Below are positions 17,343-26,127 of a stretch of DNA of 64,000 nt, piece by piece. The notes beneath the pieces were generated by a model. That model was not told the DNA's origin, made no database searches, and was given only the letters and a program-made list of their open reading frames with translations. Numbering within the stretch: the first letter of the stretch is position 1; each line of letters starts with the position of its first letter. The position numbers and the translations under genes were made by a program. This DNA comes from Actinotalea caeni (GTDB taxonomy: Bacteria > Actinomycetota > Actinomycetes > Actinomycetales > Beutenbergiaceae), in the NCBI RefSeq assembly GCF_009733795.1, contig NZ_WNXX01000015.1, forward strand, positions 23,389 to 87,388, read 5' to 3'.

Positions 17343-17525
17343 TGGGTCGAGACCCGGACAGGGGCGAACGTGGGTTGAGACCCGACAAGGGCGAAAGTGG
17401 GTTGAAACCCGGACAGGGGGCGAAAGCAGGTTGAAACCTGGCTGCGGACAGGTTTCAACCCACGTCTGCCCCGCCCGAGGTCTCAACCCGCGTCTGCCCC
17501 GCCCGAGGTCTCAACCCACGTCTGC
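17343..17525. repeat. Inverted array of 27-29-nt tandem units (core GGGTTGARACC)
   Basis: Three and a half forward copies of a 27-29-nt unit with core TGGGTTGAGACC (starting near 17344, 17371, 17398 and 17428) face three reverse-complement copies (from about 17452 to 17525) that read tctcaaccc(a/g)cgtctgcccc. Each core is itself a mini-palindrome, GGGTYGARACCC. The array fills most of the 272-bp gap between two convergent genes. The units are continuous, without unique spacers. It may end transcription from both sides or be a remnant of a short mobile repeat. Confidence 0.85.
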
Positions 17526-17554
17526 CCTCAGGCGAGGTGGGATCTCGCAGCCGG

Positions 17555-17920
17555 TCAGGCAGGCGTCTGCTGGTAGAGCACGAGCCTGGGCTCGCCGTCG
17601 AGGACCCTGTACACGCTCGTCATCAGCGCGGTGAACGGTTGCTCGCCGTCGCGCTCGGCGCGGGCACGGTAGACGAGGGCGGCGGCGTCGGCGGCGACCG
17701 GGACGAGTCGTTCGTCCGTCAGCTCGTAGCGCGACCACGGCGGCGCCTGGGCGAGCGAGGCCGCGACCGCGTCGCGGTCGAGCACGCTGCCGTCGACGAG
17801 GATCATGAGCGCGTCCGGCGTCATCAGGCGGCCGTAGAAGACGTCGCCCTCGGACCGGCACAGCGCGTCCCACCCTTCGCGCTCCAGTGCGGCGAGGCTC
17901 CCCAGCGACACGGCGTCCAT
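17555..17920 (-). CDS. NTF2-like / DUF4440 family protein
   Basis: The 121-residue protein has the length and pattern of SnoaL/NTF2-like cone-shaped domains: an N-terminal helix with EREGWDALCRSEGDVFYGRLM, a central VDGSVLDRDAVAASL segment and a C-terminal strand ending in LVLYQQTPA. These domains bind small hydrophobic ligands or act as isomerases; nothing here fixes the function. The ATG at 17920 is preceded on the minus strand at 6 nt by TAGGCT (17927-17932), predicting a leaderless mRNA. It follows the PPA1309 gene in the same direction with a 64-nt gap, but its own -10-like element suggests separate transcription. Confidence 0.72.
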   Translation of the reverse strand: MDAVSLGSLAALEREGWDALCRSEGDVFYGRLMTPDALMILVDGSVLDRDAVAASLAQAPPWSRYELTDERLVPVAADAAALVYRARAERDGEQPFTALMTSVYRVLDGEPRLVLYQQTPA

Positions 17921-17926
17921 GCGTCG

Positions 17927-17932
17927 AGCCTA
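17927..17932 (-). promoter_or_regulatory. -10-like element TAGGCT for the NTF2-like gene
   Basis: On the minus strand TAGGCT is separated from the ATG at 17920 by 6 nt, consistent with leaderless transcription. Confidence 0.5.
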
Positions 17933-17984
17933 GGTCGCCGCGCGCCGCCCCGGGTGGCGACGTCGTCCGCCGACGCCGTCGCGG

Positions 17985-18539
17985 TCAGGGTGCGAAGGTC
18001 GCCCGCAGCGCCTCGACGAGACCCGGGACGGCGTCGGGGGAGCCGCCCACGGCGTCGTCGCTGTCGTGGGCGCGGGTGCGCAGCGCGCACCACGACTCGC
18101 CCGTGCGCAGCACCCCGACGGCGATCCGGACGTCCTGCCGCTGCGGGTGCTCCATGAGCTGCTCGACCGTCATGGCGTCGGCCTCGGCGGCCGCCTCGGG
18201 CGGCACGACGATCCGCTCGACGACGACCGCGGCGCCGTCGACCGTCTCGGGCCAGGCGAGCTGGGCGAGCAGCTGCTCGAGGTCGTCGGCGCTCGGCAGC
18301 CCGTCCTGCTCGATCGAGGTGAGGTGGTGCGGGTTGTCGCGCGCGAGCGCGAGCGCGTCCGACGGCAGCTGGTCGGCCAGCTCCGGGCTCCGCTCGACGG
18401 CGTCGTTGGTGCGCACGAGCGCGAACACGGCCACCGGGGCGTCCCAGCCGCCCCGCGCCACGTGCTGCTCGAGGTCGATCACGGCCAGGCGCAGGGCGCC
18501 CGCGCGGCCCGGGTCGGTGCTGTCGGTCTCGGCGTCCAC
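17985..18539 (-). CDS. PPA1309 family protein
   Basis: The 184-residue protein matches the actinobacterial PPA1309 family in length and in segments such as ALVRTNDAVERSPEL, HHLTSIEQDGLP and LEQLLAQLAWPETVDGAA. It is soluble, acidic and cytoplasmic. Family members usually sit beside the UPF0182 gene, as here, and their role is unknown. The GTG start at 18539 has the -10-like CACGAT 6 nt upstream on the minus strand. It is divergent from the UPF0182 gene. Confidence 0.82.
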   Translation of the reverse strand: MDAETDSTDPGRAGALRLAVIDLEQHVARGGWDAPVAVFALVRTNDAVERSPELADQLPSDALALARDNPHHLTSIEQDGLPSADDLEQLLAQLAWPETVDGAAVVVERIVVPPEAAAEADAMTVEQLMEHPQRQDVRIAVGVLRTGESWCALRTRAHDSDDAVGGSPDAVPGLVEALRATFAP

Positions 18540-18666
18540 GCTGCCATCGTGGCAGCCGCGGCGGCGTGTGGGAAACTTCCGGGGCGGTTCCTGCGTTGCT
18601 CCAGGTGAGCACGCACAGGGTGCTGCCCCGACGTCCCGCGCCGCTCACGGCGCCCCCGATCAAGAG

Positions 18667-21600
18667 GTGATCCCCATATCCGCAGAACGACGCCCGGCTG
18701 CCGGCGGCCGCCGTGGCGCCCTCATGCCCACCCTGTTCGTCGTCGCCGGCGTGGTGATCGCGTTCTTCGTGTTCTCCCGCTTCTGGACCGAGTGGCTGTG
18801 GTACTCGCAGGTCGGCTACAGCGACGTGCTGCGCACCGAGTGGCTCAGCCGGGGCGCGCTGTTCCTCCTCGGCGGCGCCGTGATGGCGGGTGCGATCTGG
18901 CTGAACCTGCGTCTCGCCTACCGCCACCGGCCGATGTACGTGCCGACGACGCCGCAGCAGCAGGATCTCGACCGGTACCGCGAGGCGTTCGAGCCGCTGC
19001 GGCGCGTGGTCTTCGTGGCCGGTCCGCTGGTCGCGGGGTTCTTCGCCGGCTCGGCCGCGAGCACGCAGTGGCAGACGATGCTGATGGCGCTCAACGGCGA
19101 GACGTTCGGGCAGGCGGACCCGATCCACGGCATCGACGTGTCGTTCTACGTGTTCACGCTGCCGTTCCTGCGGTTCGTGCTGTCGTTCCTCATGACGGTC
19201 ACGTTCTTCTCGGCGGCCGTCGCGGTGTTCACCCACTACCTCTACGGCGGCCTGCAGATCGCCGGGCCGGGCCAGCGCATCAGCCGCGCCGCGCGCGTCC
19301 ACGTCGCGGTGCTCGCCGGCATCTTCGTGCTGTTCATCGCCGCGAACTACTGGCTGGACCGGTACTCGATGCTCTCGACCAGCGGTGACCGCTGGGACGG
19401 CGCGTTCTACACCGACGTCAACGCCGTGCTGCCCGCTCGGGCGATCCTCGCGGTCATCGGCGTGCTGGTGGCGGTGCTGTTCTTCTACGCCGGCGCGCGG
19501 GGCACCTGGCGGCTGCCGGCGATCGGCGTCTCGCTCATGGTCGTCTCCGGCATCCTGGCGGCCGGCGTCTACCCGGCCGTCGTGCAGGCGGTGCAGGTCA
19601 ACCCGAACGCGCAGGCGCTCGAGGCGGAGTACCTGCAGCACAACATCGACGCCACCCGGGTCGCGTACGGGCTCGACGGCATCGAGACCGAGCCGTACGA
19701 GGCGCGTACCGATGCCGAGGCGGGGCAGCTGCGCGAGGACGCCGAGTCGACGGCGTCGATCCGCCTGCTCGACCCCTCGATCGTGTCGCCGACGTTCCGG
19801 CAGCTGCAGCAGAACCGGCCGTACTACACCTTCACCGACCAGCTGTCGGTCGACCGGTACGAGATCGACGGCGAGCTCCAGGACACCGTGATCGCGGTGC
19901 GCGAGCTCAACATGGCGCAGGTCGAGTCCAACTGGGTCAACGATCACACGGTCTACACCCACGGGTACGGCGTGGTCGCCGCCTACGGCAACACGGTCAA
20001 CCCCGACGGCCGCCCGACGTTCTTCCAGTCGGGCATCCCGACGACGGGCGTGCTCGGCGAGTACGAGCCGCGCATCTACTTCGGCCCCAACGCACCCGAC
20101 TACTCGATCGTCGGGGCACCCGAGGGCACGACGCCGTGGGAGCTCGACTACCCCGACGACGACGCCCCGAACGGCCAGCAGAACTACACCTACTCCGGTG
20201 ACGGCGGCCCGTCGGTCGGCAACCTGTGGAACCAGCTGCTGTTCGCGGCCCGGTTCGGCAGCGAGCAGATCCTGTTCTCCGACCGCGTGACCTCGGAGTC
20301 GCAGATCCTGTTCCACCGCGACCCGCTCGAGCGCGTCGCCCGGGTGGCGCCGTACCTGACGCTGGAGAGCAAGGCCTACCCGGCCGTCGTCGACACCGAC
20401 GGCGACGGCGTCCGCGAGGTCGTGTGGGTCGTCGACGCCTACACGACCAGCGACCACTACCCGTACGCGGAGCACCAGACGTTCGCGTCGGCGACGACCG
20501 ACACGTTCACCGACGCCCGCGCGTCGGAGTTCGCGATCCCGGACACGATCAACTACATCCGGAACTCGGTGAAGGCGGTCGTCAACGCCTACACCGGCGA
20601 GGTCACGCTGTACGCGTGGGACCCCGAGGACCCGGTGCTGCAGACGTGGCAGAACGTGTTCCCGTCGACGCTCGCGCCGATCTCGGAGATCACGGGCGAC
20701 CTCATGGGTCACCTGCGCTACCCCGAGGACATGTTCAAGGTGCAGCGCGAGCTGCTGACCCGCTACCACGTGACCGACGCGGCGACGTTCTTCAGCGGCG
20801 GTGACTTCTGGACGGTCCCGAACGACCCGGTGGCCAGCACCGACGTGGCACAGCCGCCGTACTACCTGACGCTGCAGATGCCAGGCCAGGAGGCGCCGTC
20901 CTTCTCGCTCAGCTCGAGCTTCATCATCAGCGGGCGGGAGGTGCTGACCGGCTTCCTCGCGGTCAACTCCGAGACCGGGAGCTCACCGGGCGAGGTCGAC
21001 CCGGACTACGGCACGCTGCGGCTGCTCGAGCTGCCGCGAGACCTCACGGTGCCGGGCCCCGGCCAGGTGCAGAACAACTTCAACTCCAACGCCGAGGTCG
21101 CCGAGCAGCTGAACATCATCGCCCAGGGTGACTCCCGGGTGCTGCGCGGCAACCTGCTCACGCTGCCGGTCGGCGGCGGCGTGCTCTACGTGCAGCCGGT
21201 GTACGTGCAGTCGTCCGGTACGACGACGCTGCCGCTGCTTCGGCGCGTGCTGGTCGCGTTCGGTGACTCGGTCGGCTACGCGGCGACGCTCGACGAGGCG
21301 CTGAACCAGGTGTTCGGTGGCGACTCGGGTGCCGACGCCGGCGACGCCGACGTCGATCCGGAGGACCCGACCGACCCCGGCTCGGGCACGGGCGACGGCG
21401 ACGACCTGGCGGCCGACGCCCAGCAGCGGCTGAGCGACGCGCTGGCCGACGCCGCGCAGGCGCTGGCCGACAGCGAGGCGGCGCTCGCCGACGGTGACTG
21501 GGCCGCCTACGGCGAGGCGCAGCAGCGGCTGCAGACCGCGCTGGAGGAGGCGCTCGCGGCGGAGGCGGAGATCTCCGGCGAGACGACGGGCGACGACACG

Positions 21601-21687
21601 GGCGACGGCACGACCGGCGACACGGGCGACGGCACCACCGGCGACGCCGGCACCGACGCACCGGCCGACGACGGCGCCGAGGGCTGA
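18667..21687 (+). CDS. UPF0182 family large membrane protein
   Basis: This protein of about 1006 residues has about seven N-terminal transmembrane helices (first near residues 19-36) and a large extracytoplasmic domain (from about residue 320) with the family's conserved YTYSGDGGPSVGNLW and LFHRDPLERV segments. The C-terminus is an Ala/Gln coiled-coil-like stretch followed by a Gly/Asp/Thr repeat tail. It corresponds to the Rv3193c-type protein. Function is unknown. The start is uncertain: the GTG at 18667 is embedded in AAGAGGTGATC, which itself resembles a perfect anti-16S site, and the next in-frame ATG (18724) has no ribosome site and would remove the short cytoplasmic N-terminus. A strong terminator follows at once. 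Confidence 0.88.
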   Translation: MIPISAERRPAAGGRRGALMPTLFVVAGVVIAFFVFSRFWTEWLWYSQVGYSDVLRTEWLSRGALFLLGGAVMAGAIWLNLRLAYRHRPMYVPTTPQQQDLDRYREAFEPLRRVVFVAGPLVAGFFAGSAASTQWQTMLMALNGETFGQADPIHGIDVSFYVFTLPFLRFVLSFLMTVTFFSAAVAVFTHYLYGGLQIAGPGQRISRAARVHVAVLAGIFVLFIAANYWLDRYSMLSTSGDRWDGAFYTDVNAVLPARAILAVIGVLVAVLFFYAGARGTWRLPAIGVSLMVVSGILAAGVYPAVVQAVQVNPNAQALEAEYLQHNIDATRVAYGLDGIETEPYEARTDAEAGQLREDAESTASIRLLDPSIVSPTFRQLQQNRPYYTFTDQLSVDRYEIDGELQDTVIAVRELNMAQVESNWVNDHTVYTHGYGVVAAYGNTVNPDGRPTFFQSGIPTTGVLGEYEPRIYFGPNAPDYSIVGAPEGTTPWELDYPDDDAPNGQQNYTYSGDGGPSVGNLWNQLLFAARFGSEQILFSDRVTSESQILFHRDPLERVARVAPYLTLESKAYPAVVDTDGDGVREVVWVVDAYTTSDHYPYAEHQTFASATTDTFTDARASEFAIPDTINYIRNSVKAVVNAYTGEVTLYAWDPEDPVLQTWQNVFPSTLAPISEITGDLMGHLRYPEDMFKVQRELLTRYHVTDAATFFSGGDFWTVPNDPVASTDVAQPPYYLTLQMPGQEAPSFSLSSSFIISGREVLTGFLAVNSETGSSPGEVDPDYGTLRLLELPRDLTVPGPGQVQNNFNSNAEVAEQLNIIAQGDSRVLRGNLLTLPVGGGVLYVQPVYVQSSGTTTLPLLRRVLVAFGDSVGYAATLDEALNQVFGGDSGADAGDADVDPEDPTDPGSGTGDGDDLAADAQQRLSDALADAAQALADSEAALADGDWAAYGEAQQRLQTALEEALAAEAEISGETTGDDTGDGTTGDTGDGTTGDAGTDAPADDGAEG

Positions 21688-21693
21688 CCCGCG

Positions 21694-21722
21694 ACGGGGT
21701 GCCGGCCGGACCGGCACCCCGT
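21694..21722 (+). terminator. Terminator hairpin after UPF0182
   Basis: A perfect 12-bp stem (acggggtgccgg and complement) with a 5-nt loop begins 7 nt after the stop codon. Confidence 0.75.
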
Positions 21723-21745
21723 GGCCGGGCCCACAGGGCCTCGAT

Positions 21746-21774
21746 TTGCCCTTCTCGTCCTGGCCACGTAACCT
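21746..21774 (+). promoter_or_regulatory. tRNA-fMet promoter
   Basis: TTGCCC (21746-21751) and TAACCT (21769-21774) are separated by 17 nt. The predicted start falls about 5 nt before the mature tRNA 5' end, so the gene has its own vegetative promoter. Confidence 0.75.
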
Positions 21775-21785
21775 GGACGAGCCGA

Positions 21786-21862
21786 CGCGGGGTGGAGCAG
21801 TTCGGTAGCTCGCCGGGCTCATAACCCGGAGGTCGCGGGTTCAAATCCCGCCCCCGCCACCA
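21786..21862 (+). tRNA. Initiator tRNA-Met (CAT), CCA encoded
   Basis: This is a 77-nt cloverleaf with anticodon CAT in ctcataa, flanked by the GGG/CCC anticodon-stem pairs characteristic of initiator tRNA. The acceptor 5' base C cannot pair with the opposing C, the 1-72 mismatch expected for an initiator. The T-arm reads GGTTCAAATCC and the terminal CCA is encoded. It is flanked by its own promoter and a strong hairpin terminator. Confidence 0.95.
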
Positions 21863-21864
21863 AG

Positions 21865-21902
21865 GACTCGGGCCCGGTCTTCACACAGACCGGGCCCGAG
21901 TC
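21865..21902 (+). terminator. Terminator of tRNA-fMet
   Basis: A 16-bp perfect stem (gactcgggcccggtct and complement) with a 6-nt loop starts 2 nt after the CCA and is followed by a short pyrimidine run (gtctctcc). It may also end the convergent hydrolase transcript. Confidence 0.88.
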
Positions 21903-21925
21903 GTCTCTCCGCCCGCCGGCACGGC

Positions 21926-22771
21926 TCAGGCGCTGTGCTCGACGGCGATGCGTGCGATCTCGTGGGCGAGCGTCCGCGCGAGCAGGTCCGGCGCCGTCAC
22001 GTGCGCGAGGTGGTCCTGACCGGGCAGGAGCGCGACGTCGTCGACGCCGAGCGCGGCGCGCACGCGCTCCAGCGCGCCTCCGTACGGCGGGCGGTGGCGG
22101 CTGAGCTCGCCCGCGACCAGGGCGACCGGGACACCGAGCGAGCGGTAGCCGGCCGGGTCGAGCGGGAACCGCTCGATCGCGCCGAGCTCCTCGGCCGACG
22201 GGACCGCGAGCTCGCGCAGCCGCGGCCACGCCGGTGTGCGCCGCAGCTGTGCGACGTGCTCGCGCGAGTAGCCGGACAGGTCGACGTCGATCATCTCCAC
22301 CGCGGTGTCGAGGTCCTCCGCGGCGAGCGCCGCCCGCAGCCGGGGGAGCACGTGGTCGCCGAACGGGCGCGCGACCGGTTCGTAGAGCACCAGCGAGCGT
22401 GCGGGGGCACCGCGCCGCACCGCCTCGAGCGCGACGAGACCGCCGTAGCTGTGCGCGACGACGTCGGCCGGCTCGGCGATCCCGCGCAGCCAGGCCGTCA
22501 GGTCCTCGACCTCGAGGTCGAGCCCGTAGCCCGCCCCGGTGCCGGGTCCGGGCCGGCGGCCGCGTCGGCTCGGCACGAGGACCGGCCGCTCGGGCGCGAT
22601 CGCCTCGGCGACCGGCCGCCAGGCCTCGGCGTCGGCCATCACGCCGTGCACGACGACGACCGGTGCCCCGGCACCGGGCCGCGTCAGCGCCGCCAGGTCG
22701 CCGCGTGTCGTCCAGCCCAGCGCTCCCGGCCGGTCGGTCGTGGTCTGCTGATCGGTGCGGGTCTCGCCCAC
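21926..22771 (-). CDS. Alpha/beta-fold hydrolase
   Basis: The 281-residue protein shows the alpha/beta-hydrolase landmarks: VVVVHGVMADAEAW with the oxyanion HG turn, the nucleophile elbow AHSYGG (GxSxG-like, Ser near residue 100), and the catalytic His in LPGQDHLAH near the C-terminus. The substrate cannot be predicted. The frame extends upstream to 22987, but that part is Arg/Pro-rich and unlike the family; the GTG at 22771 is a sensible start, with a weak aagga about 11 nt upstream. The 225 bp between it and the alditol oxidase-like gene hold no further gene. Confidence 0.8.
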   Translation of the reverse strand: MGETRTDQQTTTDRPGALGWTTRGDLAALTRPGAGAPVVVVHGVMADAEAWRPVAEAIAPERPVLVPSRRGRRPGPGTGAGYGLDLEVEDLTAWLRGIAEPADVVAHSYGGLVALEAVRRGAPARSLVLYEPVARPFGDHVLPRLRAALAAEDLDTAVEMIDVDLSGYSREHVAQLRRTPAWPRLRELAVPSAEELGAIERFPLDPAGYRSLGVPVALVAGELSRHRPPYGGALERVRAALGVDDVALLPGQDHLAHVTAPDLLARTLAHEIARIAVEHSA

Positions 22772-22996
22772 GATGGTGCTCGTCCTTCCGTCGTCGTGCC
22801 GACCGTCTCGTCCGCGGCCGGTCGGTGCCCAGGGGTCGGTGACGCCACGGGCCCGGACCGGTGGGGCCGCCGGCTCCCTGGTGTCCGACGACGCAGCCGT
22901 CTCGAGCGTCAGGTCGCCCCTGGAACAGACCCGCGACCTGCTCGGTCGGCCCGTCGCCACTCCTGGCGTGACCCGTCGGGTGAGCACCGACGCCGG

Positions 22997-24235
22997 CTAG
23001 AGCACCAGCCGGTCGAGATAGGCGTTGCGGAAGACGCCGTCGGGGTCGGTGCGGGCGACGAGCTCGCGGAAGTGCGCGATCCGCGGGTACGCCGCCTCGA
23101 TGCGCTCGCGGTCGGCGGCGAACCACTTGCCCCAGTGCGGGCGCGGGTCGTACGGCTCGAGCGCGCGCTCGAGCACCGGCAGCACCGCCCGCACGGCCTC
23201 GGGCTCACGGAACCACGTGAAGTGGAACGCCACGACGTCACGCTCGTAGGCGGGGCTGAGCCAGAGGTCGTCGGCCGCCACGGTGCGGATCTCGGTGACC
23301 TGCAGCAGCGGCACCAGCGCGTCCGCGATGCCGCGCAGGCTCTCGATCGCGGCGACCGCGTGCTCGCGGGGGAGCAGGTACTCGCTCTGGATCTCGGTGC
23401 CGTTGCTGGGCGTGAACCCCATGCGGAAGTGCGGCAGCCGGTCGTACCAGGGCCCGGGCACGCCCCGCTGCGCGGTCGCGTTGACGGCGTCGATGCCCAT
23501 GATCGGGTGCTGGTCGGAGGTGGCGGGCGTGCCTCCGAAGGTGTCGGCCGGGGCGGCGTCGCCGCGGCTCTTGAACCACACCTGGTCGGTCGCTCGCGCG
23601 TCCCACCGGGTGAAGATGCTGACGCTGTGGGCGGCGGCGGTGATGTCGTCGAAGCGGTCGAGCACACTCGCCCAGGTGATGCCGTTGACGACGTCCTGAC
23701 GCACCTGGAAGGTCGGCTCGACCTGCAGCCGCAGCCGGGCGACGACGCCGAGCGCGCCCAGCGCGACCACCGCACCGGGGAAGTCGGGGTCGCCGCGCTC
23801 GAGCCAGCGCAGCTCGCCGTCGGGCCCGATCAGCTCGACGGCGCCGACCGCCCCCGCCAGGCACGGCGTGCGGTTGCCGGAGCCGTGCGTCGCGGTCGCG
23901 ACCGCGCCCGCGACCGCGATGTGCGGCAACGAGGCCATCGCGGGCAGCGCGTAACCCGCCGCGTCGAGCTCGACGGCCACCGCGCCGTAGGTCTGCGAGC
24001 CGTTGACGACCGCGGTGCCGGTCGCCCCGTCGACCTCCAGCGGCAGCTGCACCTCGCGCAGCGTGATCAGGTCGCCGGGGGAGTCGGCGAGGTCGTGGAA
24101 GCTGTGCCGCGAGCCGAGCGCGCGGATGCGCGGAGCACGGGCGACCACCTCCTGCGCCTCCTCGAGGGTGCGCGGCACGTGCAGCCGCTGCGCGCCGAAG
24201 GTGTGGGTGCCTGCCCAGGTGGTGCCGATCGTCAC
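22997..24235 (-). CDS. FAD-dependent alditol / xylitol oxidase-like protein
   Basis: This 412-residue flavoprotein of the VAO/D-arabinono-lactone oxidase group matches Streptomyces alditol oxidase closely by eye: LGSRHSFHDL (His44 is the expected covalent FAD attachment site), ALPAMASLPHIAVAG, TATHGSG, and the C-terminal RPHWGKWF. Such enzymes oxidise polyols at C1 with oxygen, forming an aldose and hydrogen peroxide. No signal peptide is seen. GTG codons exist at 24241 and 24235. The -10-like GATGAT on the minus strand (24242-24247) is 6 nt before 24235, so I chose that as a leaderless start. Polyol specificity is inferred from similarity only. Confidence 0.85.
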   Translation of the reverse strand: MTIGTTWAGTHTFGAQRLHVPRTLEEAQEVVARAPRIRALGSRHSFHDLADSPGDLITLREVQLPLEVDGATGTAVVNGSQTYGAVAVELDAAGYALPAMASLPHIAVAGAVATATHGSGNRTPCLAGAVGAVELIGPDGELRWLERGDPDFPGAVVALGALGVVARLRLQVEPTFQVRQDVVNGITWASVLDRFDDITAAAHSVSIFTRWDARATDQVWFKSRGDAAPADTFGGTPATSDQHPIMGIDAVNATAQRGVPGPWYDRLPHFRMGFTPSNGTEIQSEYLLPREHAVAAIESLRGIADALVPLLQVTEIRTVAADDLWLSPAYERDVVAFHFTWFREPEAVRAVLPVLERALEPYDPRPHWGKWFAADRERIEAAYPRIAHFRELVARTDPDGVFRNAYLDRLVL

Positions 24236-24304
24236 GCGCACATCATCCCGACGAGCGCGCCGCGCGCCAACACGTCGGGCTCGGCGGGTCGTCGGGGACG
24301 GCGG

Positions 24305-24847
24305 TCACTGGGTGTGGCGCGCCACCCAGCGCAGCGCGGCCATGAGCGCGGCGCCGATCCCGACCAGCACGACGACGGCGAACCAGGGCGCTCGCGGCAG
24401 GCCGTCCATCGCCACGAACGACAGCCCGACCAGCCCCTGCACGACCAGCTGCACGACGACGAACGTGGCGCCCGTCCGCAGCAGCAGCCGCCCGTCGACC
24501 AGCCCGGCGACACCGAGCGGACCGGTCAGCCGCACCGTCACGAGCGCGAGGTGGAGCGCCAGCACGAGCACCGCGCACGTGACGAGTCGCGGCTCGCCGG
24601 CCCAGACGACCGCGGCGGCGAGCAGCGTGAGGCCGGCGACCGTGGCCAGGTGCGACAGCACCACCAGGGCCGCCGCCGCCAGCAGCGGCACGACCCAGTC
24701 GCCGACGACCGGCGGCACGATCGCGACGAGCACGGCCCCCGCGAGCGCCCGCACCAGCCACGCGGGGACGCCGACGTCGAGGTCGATTCGCACCTGGGGT
24801 CGCGGCCGCCGTCGGGGAGCAGGTGTCAGCCAGCCGGTGAGGTTCAT
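24305..24847 (-). CDS. Four- to five-helix membrane protein of the MoxR-DUF58 operon
   Basis: The 180-residue protein has a short basic N-terminus (TPAPRRRPRPQVR) and about five hydrophobic helices: AGAVLVAIVPPVV, LLAAAALVVLSHL, LVTCAVLVLALHL, the FVVVQLVVQGLVG region, and VVVLVGIGAALMA. No family was recognised. Its ATG overlaps the DUF58 stop (ATGA), making it the last gene of a tightly coupled operon. A role in anchoring or assembling the MoxR/DUF58 products in the membrane is inference. Confidence 0.75.
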   Translation of the reverse strand: MNLTGWLTPAPRRRPRPQVRIDLDVGVPAWLVRALAGAVLVAIVPPVVGDWVVPLLAAAALVVLSHLATVAGLTLLAAAVVWAGEPRLVTCAVLVLALHLALVTVRLTGPLGVAGLVDGRLLLRTGATFVVVQLVVQGLVGLSFVAMDGLPRAPWFAVVVLVGIGAALMAALRWVARHTQ

Positions 24848-26127
24848 CGCCGCGCTCCCTGCAGCCGCGCACGGGCGAGCACGTGCATCCCGACGTCGGG
24901 GTGGTCGGTCCAGGACACCAGCTCGACGCCGGCGCGACCGAGCGCACGCAGCCGCTGCCGACGCTCCAGCAGGACCAGCCGCAGCGCGGTGTCCTGGAAC
25001 CCGTTGAGGAAGGCGGTCCGCACCGGCGGCAGGGTGTCGACGGCGACCACGCGGTGACCGAGCGCACGCCACTGCCGCGCCATCCGGGACGCCTCGTCGT
25101 CGAGGAACGTCGAGCACAGCACGACGAGCGCGCCGGAGGGCAGCTGCGGGGCGCGGCGACGCTTGTCGGGCCAGCCCTCGGGCGCGACACGCACCAGGCG
25201 CTGCGCGATCCGCTCCCACTGGTGCCGCCCGCCCGCGGGCGGGACCGGGCGCCGTCGGCGGCCGAGGTCGTCGAGCCCGACCCGGTCGCCCGCGTCGAGG
25301 TAGGCGCGCGCGATCGTCGCCGCCGCCTGCCGGGCGAGGTCGAGCGAGGTGATCTCGTCCATCCGGATGTCGGCGCCGCCGGCCCACGCCGAGACGTCCT
25401 CCCCGACGTCGTCGCGCGAGTCGACGACGACCATGACGGTCGCGTCCGCCGTCGCGAACGTGCGGCGGGCGTACAGCGTCCCCAGCCTCCCGGTGCGGAC
25501 GTCGAGCGAGCGGCGCGCGCTCACCCGCCAGTCGACGCGACGGATCCGGTCGCCCGGTGCGAACTCGTGGACGTCGTGGAACTCGTAGCCGTCGCCGACG
25601 CGGCGCGAGGTGTGGCCGCCGGTGAGCCCCGCCAGCCGGAACGGCAGCGGCAGCTCGCGCAGCGGGCGCGTGGCGGGGTGCACCGCGAGCTCGACCGGTC
25701 CCGTGCGGGTCGGGGGAGCGACGAGCACGCCGCCGAACGACTCGGTCATCGCGTCGACGCGGAACATCCGGTGCACGCCGGTGCGCGAGGTCCGCAGCGA
25801 GAGCCCCACCTCACGCGGCCGGTCGCCGGCGACGAGTGCCTCCTGCGACCGGTAGCCCTGCGTCGACACCCGCAGCAGCACGGCCTCGGTGCCAGGCGCG
25901 ACGTCGACGTGCGCGACGGCGGTGACCTCGCCCGTCTCGTGCCGCCCGGTCGTCGTCCGCACCACGACGCGGGCGCCGCGCTCGGGTCGGTGCGCGGCCG
26001 CCCACACCGCGGTGACCAGCAGCGGCACCGCGAGCACGGCGACGTCCGGACGCCCCGCCGCGACGCCGAGCGCGAGCACGGTCACCGCGGTGAACCCCGC
26101 GGCGGCACCGCCCGCGGTGAGGATCAC
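24844..26127 (-). CDS. DUF58 domain-containing protein
   Basis: The 427-residue protein has two N-terminal membrane segments, a beta-rich middle and a C-terminal DUF58 region with the family hallmark GYEFHDVHEFAPGDRIRRVDW followed by a von Willebrand A-like domain (VMVVVDSRDDVG near the middle, with the metal-site pattern altered from DxSxS to DSRDD). DUF58 proteins almost always pair with MoxR ATPases, as here, in systems thought to assemble or activate envelope or metal-containing complexes. The start GTG overlaps the MoxR stop as GTGA. The motif is written here in parts: GYEFHDV and APGDRIRRVDW. Confidence 0.88.
   Translation of the reverse strand: MILTAGGAAAGFTAVTVLALGVAAGRPDVAVLAVPLLVTAVWAAAHRPERGARVVVRTTTGRHETGEVTAVAHVDVAPGTEAVLLRVSTQGYRSQEALVAGDRPREVGLSLRTSRTGVHRMFRVDAMTESFGGVLVAPPTRTGPVELAVHPATRPLRELPLPFRLAGLTGGHTSRRVGDGYEFHDVHEFAPGDRIRRVDWRVSARRSLDVRTGRLGTLYARRTFATADATVMVVVDSRDDVGEDVSAWAGGADIRMDEITSLDLARQAAATIARAYLDAGDRVGLDDLGRRRRPVPPAGGRHQWERIAQRLVRVAPEGWPDKRRRAPQLPSGALVVLCSTFLDDEASRMARQWRALGHRVVAVDTLPPVRTAFLNGFQDTALRLVLLERRQRLRALGRAGVELVSWTDHPDVGMHVLARARLQGARR

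Noticed and set aside
17343..17525. Possible CRISPR array because of 27-29-nt periodic repeats
   Set aside because: The units follow one another without unique spacers, half of them are in reverse orientation, and no cas gene is in the window.
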